Shown here one piece after another: positions 42,696-52,504 of a stretch of 64,000 nucleotides of DNA. The notes below the pieces were generated by a model that saw nothing but the letters and a program-made list of their open reading frames with translations, was not told the origin of the DNA and made no database searches. The DNA comes from Burkholderia sp. Ax-1724. Its GTDB lineage: Bacteria > Pseudomonadota > Gammaproteobacteria > Burkholderiales > Burkholderiaceae. The stretch lies in the NCBI RefSeq assembly GCF_011752995.1, contig NZ_VWWL01000016.1, positions 123,932 through 187,931 of the forward strand, written 5' to 3'. The number at the start of each line of letters is the position of its first letter. The first letter of the stretch is position 1. The position numbers and the translations under genes are program-made.

Positions 42696-43931
42696 TCAGA
42701 ACCGTTCGAGCAGGCCGAATTGCACGCCCGCGACCGGCGCGCCCGGATAAGCCACCGGCAGTCCGGTCACGTTGACGCCGCGCAGCGTAAAGCTTGCGTC
42801 GTCGTGATTGGCGAGATAAGCGGCGCTGAAGTAAAGCAGCAGCGTGGGCGAAACGTCGTATTCGAAGGCGGCGCTGAACTGGTCCGCGTTCGCGCCCGCC
42901 AGCGTGTAGTCGCGTACGTGCGCATAGCCGAGCGAGGCGCGCGCGACGGCGGAAAAACGGTACTGCGCCGACAGCGATCCGCCCGCGCCGTGATACACCG
43001 GCGTGCCGCCGTCGCCGTTGAAGAAGGCGAGCCACACGCGCAACTTGCCGAAGCCGTAGCTCGCGCCGCCGAGATTCGCGCGCAGCGCGCCGGCGCCGTG
43101 CGTCTGCTGATGCGCGTACAGCACGTGCAGTCCGTCGAGCCGATAGGATGCCGTGACGTAATAGCCGTCGAGGCCGTTGCCGTCCTCCTCGGAGGGATCG
43201 CGCGTCGCCATCATCACGGTCGCGCCGAAACCGGCGATCCGCGGCGACAGATAAGCGAACGCATTGTTCGCATACGGCGTGATCTTCGACAGATTATTGA
43301 GTCCCGAGGCGATCGTGCCGGCGCCGAACGCGTCGAGACCGCCCTTGAACGGGATGTAGATCGGCGAATATTGACGGCCCATTCTCACTTCGCCCCACGC
43401 GCCACGCGCGCCGATCCACGCCTGCCGGTTGAACAGCGAACCGGGCACCTGCAACGAGCCGTCGGCCGAGCTGAAACCGTTTTCGAGCGTAAACACGATC
43501 GCCGTGCCGCCGCCGATCGGCTCCGCGCCATGCAAGCCCACGCGCGAACCGCGATACGCGCCCGAATCCATGCGCGGCGTCCAGCCGGAGCCGGGATCGG
43601 TGATTTCGATGCTGGTGTCGAAGACGCCGTAGAGCGAGACGAAGCCGGCGTTCATGTCGGCGGCGGCCGCCTCGCGCAGGCAAGGGAGCAGCAACGCGGC
43701 GCTCATGGCGACGGCCCGGCCAAACCTCGCCGCATCGCGTTGGCGCCATGCGGCCGCGAGGATCGTACGGGCCGTCTTGAGCAATGAAGCCGGGGCGTCG
43801 TGCAGGATGAAGTCCTCCGCGGACACATATCGGACATATATCGCGAGCGAACTTACCACGTTCGGCCAGGTTCGACCATGTTCGGCACGCATGGGCCGGC
43901 GCCTTCCCGCACGCGCAGCGAGACCGGCCAT
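42696..43931 (-). CDS. General bacterial porin (Gram-negative OmpC-like, Burkholderiales type)
   Basis: The protein is a 16-strand trimeric porin of the Porin_4 class: SLYGVFDTSIEI at the mature N-terminus, GSRVGLHGAEPIGGGTAIVF, NRQAWIGARGAWGEVRMGRQYSPIY (the loop-3 region) and a C-terminal aromatic ERF. The export signal ends near REAAAAD at about residue 91 of the frame. The start is unresolved: the frame is open to 43931, but the signal sequence suggests a later non-ATG start, for example a CTG at 43805 behind GGAGG or a TTG at 43784. Coordinates give the outer limit. Confidence 0.82.
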   Translation of the reverse strand: MAGLAARAGRRRPMRAEHGRTWPNVVSSLAIYVRYVSAEDFILHDAPASLLKTARTILAAAWRQRDAARFGRAVAMSAALLLPCLREAAAADMNAGFVSLYGVFDTSIEITDPGSGWTPRMDSGAYRGSRVGLHGAEPIGGGTAIVFTLENGFSSADGSLQVPGSLFNRQAWIGARGAWGEVRMGRQYSPIYIPFKGGLDAFGAGTIASGLNNLSKITPYANNAFAYLSPRIAGFGATVMMATRDPSEEDGNGLDGYYVTASYRLDGLHVLYAHQQTHGAGALRANLGGASYGFGKLRVWLAFFNGDGGTPVYHGAGGSLSAQYRFSAVARASLGYAHVRDYTLAGANADQFSAAFEYDVSPTLLLYFSAAYLANHDDASFTLRGVNVTGLPVAYPGAPVAGVQFGLLERF

Positions 43932-44095
43932 TTTTTGCCCTCCCCGTGTCTCTTTTCGTTCAACGAATAGTTTCGATTAAGGGGAAACCCGTATAATCAT
44001 CAAGAGGTCAGACAACTAGCATTGCACGAAGCCGCCAAGAGCCCGACCCGCCCGCCACCGCGCAGCGCCCACCCGAACCGCCTTCTGCCCGACAC

Positions 44096-45658
44096 GTGAA
44101 TTCCACCGCCCCCGCCTCCGCCCTGCCGTTTCGCAACGCCCTCCTCGCGATGCTCGGCATCGGTCTCGTCAACATGCTGGTCGCGCTCGACCAGACCGTC
44201 GTCAGTACCGCGCTGCCGTCGATCGTCGCCGAACTGCACGGCTTCGAATACTTCGCGTGGATCGCAAGCGCCTACCTGCTCGCCTCGGTCGTGACGGTGC
44301 CGGTGTTCGGGCGGCTCGGCGACTACTTCGGCCGCAAGCGTTTCGTGATCGCCTCGGTCATCACGTTCACGGTGGCGTCGGTGCTGTGCGGGCTCGCCAA
44401 CGACATGCTGTTTCTCGTCATCGCGCGCGGGCTGCAGGGCATCGGCGGCGGGATGATGGTCGGCACCGCGTTCGCCTCGATCCCCGATCTGTTCCCCGAT
44501 CCGCGCACCCGCGTTCGCTGGCAGGTGGTGCTGGCCGCGGCATACGGCATCGGCACGGCGGCGGGGCCGTCGCTCGGCGGCTGGATGAGCGAACACCTCG
44601 GCTGGCGCTCCACGTTTCTCGTCAACCTGCCGGTCGGCGTGGCGGCGCTCTATTTCACCTGGGCGCATCTGCCGAGCTTCCGGCGTCCGCAACAGGACGA
44701 AGTGAAAATCGACTGGCTCGGCGCGGCGCTCGTCGCAGCCGTGCTCGGCGGCTTGCAGGCGTTGATCGAAGGCGTGCCGAAGCATGGCCTCACGACCGGC
44801 AACGTCGTGCTCGGCACCTGCGTGGTCCTTGGCACGGTTGCGCTGCTGATCTGCGAAAAACGCGCGACGCACCCGATCATTCCCCTCGACCTGTTCAAGG
44901 ACTCGCAGCTCGTCACACTGTTCACACTCGGCATGCTGTCCGGCTTCGTGATGTTCTCGCTGATCTTCTTCGCGCCGCTGCTGCTGCAAGGCGGCTTCGG
45001 CCTCTCGCCGCAACAGGCCGGCCTGCTCGCCACGCCGATCGCCGCCTGCATCGCGCTCGGCAGCCTGCTGAACACGCGCATCGTGATTCACATGAAAAAG
45101 CCCACGCGGATTCTCTCGATCGGCTTCGCCCTGCTGATGTTCGCGTCGATCGCGCTTGCGTTTGCCTATCCCGATACGCCGCACGTGCGCATCGCGCTGC
45201 CGATGGCCGCGGTCGGCATCGGGCTCGGGTTCATCCTCAACAATCTGAACGTGTTCGCCCAGGAGATCGCCGGGCGCGAACGCTTCGGCATCACGACCGC
45301 GCTGCTGCAATCGACGCGTATGGTCGGCGGCATGCTCGGCACGAGCATCGTCACGACCGTGGTTTCGCATCACTACCGCAGCGTCGTCACGCGCACGATG
45401 AGCGTGCTCGGCGAGCCGGCCGCGTCGCAATGGCAGCCGCGTTTCGTCGATCTGCGCATTCTGATCGACGAAGCATCGCGCATCCGCTTGATCGCCGATA
45501 TGAAACCGTCGGGACTCGACACGCTCGCGCTGATCGATAGCGCGCGCGATGCGCTCGTGCAGTCGATCCATCTCGGCGTGTGGCTGACGGCGGTGGCATC
45601 GCTCGCGGCCGCGCTGCTCGTGCCGCGCATTTCGCACGTGGTGTTTCACAAGAACTGA
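44096..45658 (+). CDS. MFS multidrug transporter, DHA2 (EmrB/QacA, 14-TMS) family
   Basis: The 520-residue inner-membrane antiporter has motif C-like and motif D1 sequences (LVALDQTVVSTALPSI), motif A (GRLGDYFGRKRFVIAS), motif B (RGLQGIGGGMMVG) and fourteen predicted helices. The start is a GTG at 44096. The C-terminal helix pair is preceded by a soluble loop (about 425-480). It is a single-gene unit without an adjacent regulator or membrane-fusion gene, so the substrate is unknown. Confidence 0.9.
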   Translation: MNSTAPASALPFRNALLAMLGIGLVNMLVALDQTVVSTALPSIVAELHGFEYFAWIASAYLLASVVTVPVFGRLGDYFGRKRFVIASVITFTVASVLCGLANDMLFLVIARGLQGIGGGMMVGTAFASIPDLFPDPRTRVRWQVVLAAAYGIGTAAGPSLGGWMSEHLGWRSTFLVNLPVGVAALYFTWAHLPSFRRPQQDEVKIDWLGAALVAAVLGGLQALIEGVPKHGLTTGNVVLGTCVVLGTVALLICEKRATHPIIPLDLFKDSQLVTLFTLGMLSGFVMFSLIFFAPLLLQGGFGLSPQQAGLLATPIAACIALGSLLNTRIVIHMKKPTRILSIGFALLMFASIALAFAYPDTPHVRIALPMAAVGIGLGFILNNLNVFAQEIAGRERFGITTALLQSTRMVGGMLGTSIVTTVVSHHYRSVVTRTMSVLGEPAASQWQPRFVDLRILIDEASRIRLIADMKPSGLDTLALIDSARDALVQSIHLGVWLTAVASLAAALLVPRISHVVFHKN

Positions 45659-45702
45659 GCGGTTCGGTTGCGATCGGCGAATCGCGCGTGCCCCGCTCGA
45701 AT

Positions 45703-45739
45703 AAAAAAGCTCCCCGGTCCGGATAAGGGCGCGGGGAGC
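45703..45739 (-). terminator. Rho-independent terminator of the parvulin gene
   Basis: GCTCCCCG (45709-45716) pairs with CGGGGAGC (45732-45739); on the minus strand the hairpin is followed by six T residues. It lies 84 bp after the stop of the parvulin gene. Confidence 0.8.
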
Positions 45740-45822
45740 GAATGGGCAGGTCGAAGAGGCCGGATAACGTCTCGCCAGGCTCTCCGTCGCATCCCAAAGA
45801 GATGAACGTCAGGGGAGCCTGC

Positions 45823-46641
45823 TCACTGAACCGTGGCTTTGGCTCGAAGATTCTTCACCATTCTGTCGACGAGTTCGGCCTGTGCCTGCTGGTACAGCAT
45901 CGGCTTCATGTCCTCGAACGAGGGCACCTGCAACGGGCGGGTGTCATCCACTTCTATGACGTGAAAGCCGTAGCCGGTTTTAACCGGAGTCTGCGTGTAT
46001 TCGCCCTTGTGCAAATGAGCCATCGCGTCGGCAAACGGTTTGACGACCTTGCTGGACGTGACCCAGCCCAGGTCTCCGCCGTTATATCTCGAACCCGGAT
46101 CGACCGATTCGCGAGCAAGGTCCGCGAACGATGCGCCCTTATTGAGCTTCGCAATGATGTCTTTGGCTGCGCCTTCATCCTTGACGAGGATATGGCGGAC
46201 TTTATATTCGGTACTCCCGCCTTTCGCCTTCATGTCGTTGTACATCGCCCGCAATTGATCGTCAGTGACAGGATTTTTCTTGAGAAAGTCCTGCATGTAC
46301 TCCCTGACGATTTCAGTCTCCCATGTTGCCTGAGCCTGAGCCAGAATCTTTTGCCGGGCCGCCTCGGCGCGCGCCGCGACGTCCGGTTGCCGGTCGAAGC
46401 CGGCCTTCTGCGCCGCCTGGAAGATGACTTCGCGGCGCACCAGTTCGTCGCGCACGTGGTCGGTCAGTTGCGGCGAATCGGGAAAACCTTGCGCATGCGC
46501 CTGTCCGATATACAAGTCGGCGTCTGCTTGAGAAACCGGTTTGCCGTTGACGGTGACAAACGGCTTTTCCGCGGCACTCGCGGCCAGGGGAAGCGTTGCA
46601 CCGAACACCAGTGCAAGCATCCATCGTGATAGTACTTTCAT
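45823..46641 (-). CDS. Periplasmic peptidyl-prolyl isomerase, parvulin (PpiC/SurA-like) type
   Basis: The 272-residue foldase has a signal peptide (MKVLSRWMLALVFGATLPLA, cleaved near ASA), a SurA-N-like helical region and one parvulin domain (about 125-225) with VRHILVKDEGAAKDIIAKL, DPGSRYNGGDLGWV, PFADAMAHLHKGEYT and YGFHVIEVDD. It should help fold outer-membrane proteins. The GTG at 46653 is an alternative start; the ATG at 46641 begins the basic n-region directly. Confidence 0.9.
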   Translation of the reverse strand: MKVLSRWMLALVFGATLPLAASAAEKPFVTVNGKPVSQADADLYIGQAHAQGFPDSPQLTDHVRDELVRREVIFQAAQKAGFDRQPDVAARAEAARQKILAQAQATWETEIVREYMQDFLKKNPVTDDQLRAMYNDMKAKGGSTEYKVRHILVKDEGAAKDIIAKLNKGASFADLARESVDPGSRYNGGDLGWVTSSKVVKPFADAMAHLHKGEYTQTPVKTGYGFHVIEVDDTRPLQVPSFEDMKPMLYQQAQAELVDRMVKNLRAKATVQ

Positions 46642-46675
46642 TCGGCGGACCACTCAGGTTGGTTCGAGCGCTTAT

Positions 46676-46706
46676 GCCGGAGTCCGAAGGAGCATCGGAC
46701 TCCGGC
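46676..46706. terminator. Hairpin downstream of the GH3 gene
   Basis: GCCGGAGTCCGA (46676-46687) and TCGGACTCCGGC (46695-46706) form a perfect 12-bp stem with a 7-base loop. No T-run follows on either side, so it is a weak terminator or an RNA-stabilising hairpin. It lies just after the stop of the glycosidase gene and before the parvulin start. Confidence 0.5.
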
Positions 46707-46731
46707 GACTTACGCAACGTTAAACACGACG

Positions 46732-49155
46732 TTATTGCGTAATCGTTCCCGCAAGCGTCAGGCTGCGCGACGAGTTACCGACGTACACCGAATAAGAACC
46801 GGCCGGGGTCGTCCACTGCTGCGAGTCTTTGTTCCAGGTGCTGAGCGGATGATTCGGCGCGGCCGGATCGATCGTGATGGACACCGTCTGCGATCCGCCG
46901 GCATTCAGACTGACCTTCTGGAATCCCACCAGACGCTTGGGCGGCTCTCCAGCCGAGCTCGGCAATGCGACGTACACCTGCGGCACTTCGGCGCCCGCCA
47001 CGGAACCCGTGTTTTTCACGACCGCGGTCACCGTGTACGTGCCGTTCGCGCCGGAACTCACGGTCGGGTTGGTAATCGTGAAGGTCGAGTACGAGAGGCC
47101 ATAACCGAACGGGAATGCCGGTGTCTTACCCATCGCGTCATACCAGCGATAACCGACATTGAGTGCCTCGGAGTAAGTCACCGTCGCGCTTCCGTTGATC
47201 GACACGCCGGGATACTGATAAGGCGTGATCGAATCCATGAAGCCCTGGCCGACCTGCGGGAACGTCACCGGCAGCTTGCCGGACGGATTCGCAACACCCC
47301 ACAGCAGATCCGCCACGATATGCCCGTCTTCCTCGCCCGGGAACCACGTTTCGAGAATCGCGCCCGGTGCGGACGTGCCGCCCGTGAGAAGCGAAGGATC
47401 GAGAGCCTCGGCGGCGCTGTCCTTCAGCACGAGCACGGTATTGCTGTTTGCCGCGACGATGGTCTGGAGCAACGCCAGCGTGTTGCTGTTCTTCGCGGTA
47501 CTCGAGGTCGTGATCGAGTTCGACTTCGGCGCATACCAGTCGAGCGTATTCAGGTATTTGCCGGTGTCGAGCGTCAGGCCCGTCGAGTCCGTAAATGTCG
47601 CCTGGTCAGCGCCTTCTTCCGACATGGAGCCGGCCATGAAGATCACGGCATCGGCGCTGGTCGCCGCTGTCGTCACAGCCGAGATGGACGCGGCCGCGCC
47701 ATCGATCGTGGCGGTCGAATTGCTGTCGTCCACGAGCGCCAGGTGAACCGTTGCGCCGGTGTTCCCGAGATTGGCGAGCGTGTCCTTGATGCCCTGCACC
47801 GGCGTCACCGTGTACAAGGCGACGACATCGGAGCTGCCGCCGCCGGAACCCATCGGGTTGCCGACCGAGCTGCCGCCGGCCACGGCCTGCTGGGCATAGA
47901 CCTGCGTCGCCTTGCCGACCACGAGCACGTTTCGAACCGTCTTTTTCAGCGGCAAGGTACCGTTGTTCTGCAGCAGCACGGCGGCCTGCTCGCCGATCTG
48001 CTTCGCGACCGTACCGTCCGCCGTCGCATTGATGGCAGTCTGAGCAATCGGCCGATCGAAGATACCCGCGCGGAACATCTGCGTATAGCGACGCAGCAGC
48101 GCATTGTCGATGTCCGAGGTCTGAATCTGGCCCGAGGCCAGCGCCGCGTTCAGGTTCGCCGGGGTCCAGTTCTGCGGCAGCGGCATTTCGTTATCCATAC
48201 CGGCCAGCATGGTCGGCGCGGTGCTATGCGCGGCGAAGAAGTCCGATTGCACGTAGCCCTTGAAGCCCCATTGCCCGCGCAGAACATCGGAGAGAATATG
48301 CTTCTGTTCGCACATCGAGAAACCGTTCACCGAGTTATACGAACACATGACGGCGCCGACGTTGCCTGCTTTCACCGCCATCTCGAACGGCAGCATATAG
48401 AGCTCGTGCAACGTCTGATCGTCGACGCTCTCCTGAATCGTCATGCGATTCGTTTCCTGTTCGTTCGCCACCAGGTGCTTGGCCATCGCAATCATGCCGT
48501 GAGCCTGCACGGCCTGAATTTCGGCGACCCCCATCGTGCCCGTGAGATACGGGTCCTCGCCCATGTACTCGAAATTGCGGCCGCCCACCGGCAAGCGTGC
48601 CAGGTTCATACCGGGCGCTTCGAACACGTGCAGCGCCAGATTCCCGCCCTCGACGCCGACCACGTTACCGAACTGGGTTGCCACGGAAGGATCGAACGAG
48701 GCCGCCATCGCCATCGCCGACGGCAAGGCCGTCGCCTTGGCCGAACTGGAATCCGTATAGGCTGCATAGCCCGTTACGGACGGAGAAACGCAATCGTTCT
48801 GGCCGATGCCGACAGGGCCATTGGTAATCCGCAGAGTCGGAATCGCGTACTTCGCGAGACCGAGAATGTGCCGCGCGCCATAGCACTGCGGCAACTCGGG
48901 CAGAATCCCGGGGTTCGAACCGGCCAGTTGCTCCTCCTTGTCGGCGAGCGTCATGGCAGGGACAAGCAGTGCCGCGCGTGCTTCAGGAGAAAGCGACGTA
49001 TTCATCCACGGCATTGCGGCTGACGGCGTCGATGCCGGGGTGGGCGCCGAAGCCGTCGACGATGGGTTGGGGTTATTGCTGCCTCCGCACGCCGCCAGAA
49101 AGAACATGATGCTTGCGGCGGCGGCGGTTCTCCTCTGAATGAATTTCACAGACAT
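46732..49155 (-). CDS. Glycoside hydrolase family 3 beta-glucosidase-like lipoprotein
   Basis: This 807-residue exported enzyme has a lipoprotein signal with lipobox LAAC (C23) and a Ser/Thr/Pro linker, then the GH3 N-domain (about 60-365) with GEDPYLTG, AKHLVANEQETNR and the nucleophile aspartate in GYVQSDFFAAHS, the GH3 C-domain with the ILETWFPGEEDGHIVADLLWG region, and a fibronectin-III-like end (GTYTVTAVVKNTGSVAGAEVPQ). It probably releases glucose or another sugar from oligosaccharides or glycosides at the cell surface or in the periplasm. Beta-xylosidase activity is an alternative. Confidence 0.9.
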   Translation of the reverse strand: MSVKFIQRRTAAAASIMFFLAACGGSNNPNPSSTASAPTPASTPSAAMPWMNTSLSPEARAALLVPAMTLADKEEQLAGSNPGILPELPQCYGARHILGLAKYAIPTLRITNGPVGIGQNDCVSPSVTGYAAYTDSSSAKATALPSAMAMAASFDPSVATQFGNVVGVEGGNLALHVFEAPGMNLARLPVGGRNFEYMGEDPYLTGTMGVAEIQAVQAHGMIAMAKHLVANEQETNRMTIQESVDDQTLHELYMLPFEMAVKAGNVGAVMCSYNSVNGFSMCEQKHILSDVLRGQWGFKGYVQSDFFAAHSTAPTMLAGMDNEMPLPQNWTPANLNAALASGQIQTSDIDNALLRRYTQMFRAGIFDRPIAQTAINATADGTVAKQIGEQAAVLLQNNGTLPLKKTVRNVLVVGKATQVYAQQAVAGGSSVGNPMGSGGGSSDVVALYTVTPVQGIKDTLANLGNTGATVHLALVDDSNSTATIDGAAASISAVTTAATSADAVIFMAGSMSEEGADQATFTDSTGLTLDTGKYLNTLDWYAPKSNSITTSSTAKNSNTLALLQTIVAANSNTVLVLKDSAAEALDPSLLTGGTSAPGAILETWFPGEEDGHIVADLLWGVANPSGKLPVTFPQVGQGFMDSITPYQYPGVSINGSATVTYSEALNVGYRWYDAMGKTPAFPFGYGLSYSTFTITNPTVSSGANGTYTVTAVVKNTGSVAGAEVPQVYVALPSSAGEPPKRLVGFQKVSLNAGGSQTVSITIDPAAPNHPLSTWNKDSQQWTTPAGSYSVYVGNSSRSLTLAGTITQ

Positions 49156-49733
49156 TGTCTTTCCTCAATTGTTATAGGCACAAATGCGCGAGACGCACTG
49201 CTCGTTCTAGTACTAAGGATTACTACCTGATGAGTTGTTATGACCCGGCCGGCTGTCTCCCTTCAGCTTCGACTCCCAAAAGCATGCAGGCCTGACTGGA
49301 AGCTTTTCGTCCCTTGATGTTCATCCGCGTGCCGAATCGAACCTCGGGCTAACAGCGGCGACACGGTCTGCTATCCAGTGATAGGCATCGTAGATATAAA
49401 TTCGTCATCAGACGACTAGGGTTTACATCAAACCAATAAAAACAATGGCTTATATTGATGCGCTGATGTCCGATGAGAATTTCAAGATCGACAACTCAAG
49501 CGTTGCCGCAGAGGATCGGCAGGGATGGGCAAAGATTCGGCGAGACGAAAACACGAGCGCTTCCGCAAGGTCTCCGATGAGTCCGCTCGATACGCAATGA
49601 GCGAACCTGGAGTGAAGCGCATTCGCCCGGGCATACGCCAACACCGGGCCTTGAAAAACATCGAGCGGCTGCATGGGAAACCACGCAGCCGCTCTCTTTA
49701 CATCACACTACCTCAACCGCCGTGCGGCCCGAA
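49156..49733. other. Intergenic stretch upstream of the GH3 gene
   Basis: No gene is supported in these 578 bp; short open frames on both strands lack domains. It is more A/T-rich near 49380-49460 (about AATAAAAACAATGG), which would suit the promoter region of the GH3 gene, but no consensus promoter was found. Confidence 0.45.
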
Positions 49734-51083
49734 TCAGCGCACGAGGCAAGGCCGCTTGTTATCGAACGTCCAGTTCGGAATCAGATACTGCATCGCCACG
49801 CCGTCGTCGCGCGCGCCGAGGCCGTGCTGCTGATACAGCGCATGCGCCTTCTCCAGCGCATCCATGTCGAGCTCGACGCCGAGACCCGGCTTCTGCGGCA
49901 CCTTGACCTTGCCGCCGACGATCTGCAGCGGATCGCGCGTCAGGAACTGGCCGTCCTGCCAGATCCAGTGCGTATCGATCGCGGTGATCTTGCCCGGCGC
50001 CGCAGCGGCGACGTGCGTGAACATCGCGAGCGAGATGTCGAAGTGGTTGTTCGAATGCGAACCCCACGTAAGGCCCCAGTCGTTGCACATCTGCGCGACG
50101 CGCACCGAGCCCTGCATGGTCCAGAAGTGCGGATCGGCGAGCGGAATGTCGACCGATTGCAACTGGATCGCGTGACCCATCTGGCGCCAGTCGGTCGCGA
50201 TCATGTTGGTCGCCGTCGGCAGACCGGTCGCGCGGCGGAATTCGGCCATCACTTCGCGGCCCGAATAGCCGTTCTCCGCGCCGCACGGGTCCTCCGCGTA
50301 GGCGAGCACGTCGTGTTTGTCGCGGCACAGGCGCACCGCTTCGGCGAGCGACCATGCGCCGTTCGGATCGAGCGTCACGCGTGCTTCGGGGAAGCGCTCG
50401 GCCAGCGCCGTGACCGCTTCGATTTCGGCATCGCCCGGCAGCACGCCGCCCTTCAGCTTGAAGTCGTTGAAGCCGTAACGCGCCTGCGCGGCCTCGGCGA
50501 GACGCACGACCGTTTCCGGCGTCAGCGCCTCTTCGGTGCGCACGCGCTCCCAGTCGTCGCGCGCGCCGGTGTTGTCCGCGTACGGCAGATCGGTCTTCTT
50601 GCGATCGCCGATATAGAACAGGTAGCCGAGCATTTCCACTGCGTCGCGCTGCTGGCCTTCGCCGAGCAGAGCCGCGACCGGCACACCGAGATGCTGGCCG
50701 AGCAGATCGAGCAGCGCGGCTTCGAGCGCGGTCACCGCGTGAATCGTCGTGCGCAGGTCGAAAGTCTGCAGACCACGGCCGCCCGCGTCGCGGTCGGCGA
50801 ATTGCGTGCGCACTTTGTTCAGGATTGCTTGCAGATTGCCGATCGACTGACCGACGACGAACGGCCGCGCATCGTCGATCGTCTTGCGGATGTTCTCGCC
50901 GCCCGGCACTTCGCCGACGCCGGTATGCCCCGAGCTGTCGCGCAGGATCACGATGTTGCGCGTGAAGAACGGGCCATGCGCGCCGCTCAGATTCATCAGC
51001 ATGCTGTCGCGGCCCGCGACGGGCACGACGCGCAGTTCGGTGACGACCGGCGTGGCGTTCGATTCGGTTGGTTTCGTGGACAT
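49734..51083 (-). CDS. gudD: Glucarate dehydratase
   Basis: The 449-residue enolase-superfamily enzyme converts D-glucarate (and L-idarate) to 5-keto-4-deoxy-glucarate. The catalytic elements are the lysine pair in FNDFKLKGG, the metal ligands in VTLDPNGAW, AYAEDPCG and TNMIATD, and the general-base histidine in GSHSNNHFDISLA. Length matches E. coli GudD (446). The frame is open to 51266; the ATG at 51083 behind AGGTG gives the usual start. A divergent FadR-type regulator gene begins 576 bp away and a GTTGT-N3-ACGAC site lies between. Confidence 0.93.
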   Translation of the reverse strand: MSTKPTESNATPVVTELRVVPVAGRDSMLMNLSGAHGPFFTRNIVILRDSSGHTGVGEVPGGENIRKTIDDARPFVVGQSIGNLQAILNKVRTQFADRDAGGRGLQTFDLRTTIHAVTALEAALLDLLGQHLGVPVAALLGEGQQRDAVEMLGYLFYIGDRKKTDLPYADNTGARDDWERVRTEEALTPETVVRLAEAAQARYGFNDFKLKGGVLPGDAEIEAVTALAERFPEARVTLDPNGAWSLAEAVRLCRDKHDVLAYAEDPCGAENGYSGREVMAEFRRATGLPTATNMIATDWRQMGHAIQLQSVDIPLADPHFWTMQGSVRVAQMCNDWGLTWGSHSNNHFDISLAMFTHVAAAAPGKITAIDTHWIWQDGQFLTRDPLQIVGGKVKVPQKPGLGVELDMDALEKAHALYQQHGLGARDDGVAMQYLIPNWTFDNKRPCLVR

Positions 51084-51658
51084 GGAAAAAGCACCTGTTT
51101 GTGAAATGAGCCGGCCTTCGACGACATCGCGAGTTGCGCGCTTTCGAGCGGACCGGATGGAAATGCGAACTGGCAAGAATCGACGGCCGCCTGCGACCGT
51201 CAGTGTAGCCAATGGACGTTGCGGCCTCGGGACTCCCGCAACGATGCGCATCCGGGCGAAGCACATCGCCTCATGACAAGCATGACACGTTGTACGACGA
51301 CAGTCTACTCCGATATCCCAGACGATTCCAGAGGAGTGTTTACCCTGAAATCTTTCTAAGGCACAAGGCTTTACGGCATGAAGACCCGGAACTCATGACG
51401 TGTCCCACGTCGAACTAAGACGTCTGATGACTATAATTTTCCGATAACCTGTATCGGCAAGCCGCAGGCGCGGCAACGGCTTGACCGTTAGTTGCGCGCA
51501 GGCAGGCAAGCGGCCTGGAACGCCTGATAACGGCCCGTTGCGCCGCGCGCCCACCATGCGCCCGCGCGCGCAATAGCCCCGAGCGCTACCGTCGAACGCA
51601 TGGGAATCCAGTAAAGTCCTGTGCGATACTTTGCTGGATCAGTCAACAAGCCACAAAA
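51084..51658. promoter_or_regulatory. Divergent intergenic region between gudD and the GntR gene, with operator-like site
   Basis: This 575-bp region has no gene. GTTGTACGACGAC (51289-51301) matches the GTTGTCGTACAAC palindrome upstream of dctP in one orientation with a single change in the right arm. It lies between gudD and a GntR/FadR regulator, so that regulator is the natural candidate to bind it. Confidence 0.5.
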
Positions 51659-52369
51659 ATGAGCAGCCTAACTGAAAAGGTGGTCGCCACTCTTTCCGAT
51701 GAAATCCGCCGCGGCACGCTGAGGCCGGGCGACCGCATTCCCACCGAAGTCGCGATGATGAAGCAGCTCTCGGTGAGCCGCTCCGTGGTGCGCGAGGCGA
51801 TCTCGCGCCTGCAGGCGGCCAACGTCGTCGAGACACGGCACGGAATCGGCACGTTCGTGCTCGCCCCGGCCGCCGAAAAACCGATGCAGTTGCCCGCCGC
51901 CGATCTCTCCAGCATGCTCGACGTGATGGCGATCATCGAATTCCGCATCGACGTCGAGGCCGCCGCAGCGGCACTGGCTGCCTCGCGCCGCACCGAGCAG
52001 AACCTCAAGCAGATCTACGCCGCGCTCGACCGCTTCGAGTCGGAACTCGAGCGCGGCAGCACCGACACGCTCGCGCACGACATCGAGTTCCATCTGCAGA
52101 TCGCACGAGCGAGCGGCAACCGCTATTTCTTCGACGTGCTGAGCCAGCTCGGCCGCTCGGTCAGTCCGCGCACGCGGCTCGGCACCGCCGAAATCGCCGA
52201 ACTCGATCACATCGAGGTGCTGCGCAACGTGCTCGGCGAGCACCTGCTGATCTATCGCGCGATCGAACGCCAGGACGCCGACGACGCGCGCGCCGCGATG
52301 CGCATGCATCTGAGCAACAGCCGCGAGCGGCTGCGTCGCGCGCATGAGTTGACGAAAGTCGGCGCCTGA
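51659..52369 (+). CDS. GntR-family transcriptional regulator, FadR subfamily (FCD domain)
   Basis: The 236-residue regulator has an N-terminal winged helix-turn-helix (LRPGDRIPTEVAMMKQLSVS then RSVVREAISRLQAANVVET) and an all-helical FCD ligand domain with metal-binding residues in HDIEFHLQIARASGN. FCD-type regulators usually sense sugar acids, carboxylates or amino acids. It is divergent from gudD, so control of glucarate use is the first hypothesis, with sugar acid as the inducer. Confidence 0.88.
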   Translation: MSSLTEKVVATLSDEIRRGTLRPGDRIPTEVAMMKQLSVSRSVVREAISRLQAANVVETRHGIGTFVLAPAAEKPMQLPAADLSSMLDVMAIIEFRIDVEAAAAALAASRRTEQNLKQIYAALDRFESELERGSTDTLAHDIEFHLQIARASGNRYFFDVLSQLGRSVSPRTRLGTAEIAELDHIEVLRNVLGEHLLIYRAIERQDADDARAAMRMHLSNSRERLRRAHELTKVGA

Positions 52370-52444
52370 GGGCGTCTTGCCCGCGCATCGGCGCGAGACT
52401 GGGCCAGTCCGCGCAGTTGCATTTCACCTCGATACTCCCGGCGG

Positions 52445-52475
52445 GAAGCCGGCGCAGCATGCTCGCGCCGGCTTC
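52445..52475 (+). terminator. Hairpin after the GntR gene
   Basis: GAAGCCGGCGC and GCGCCGGCTTC pair over 11 bases with a nine-base loop, 76 bp after the regulator stop. No T-run follows, so termination is only suggested. Confidence 0.4.
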
Positions 52476-52504
52476 GTCACGCGGCTAACGCGACGGAGGC
52501 CAGC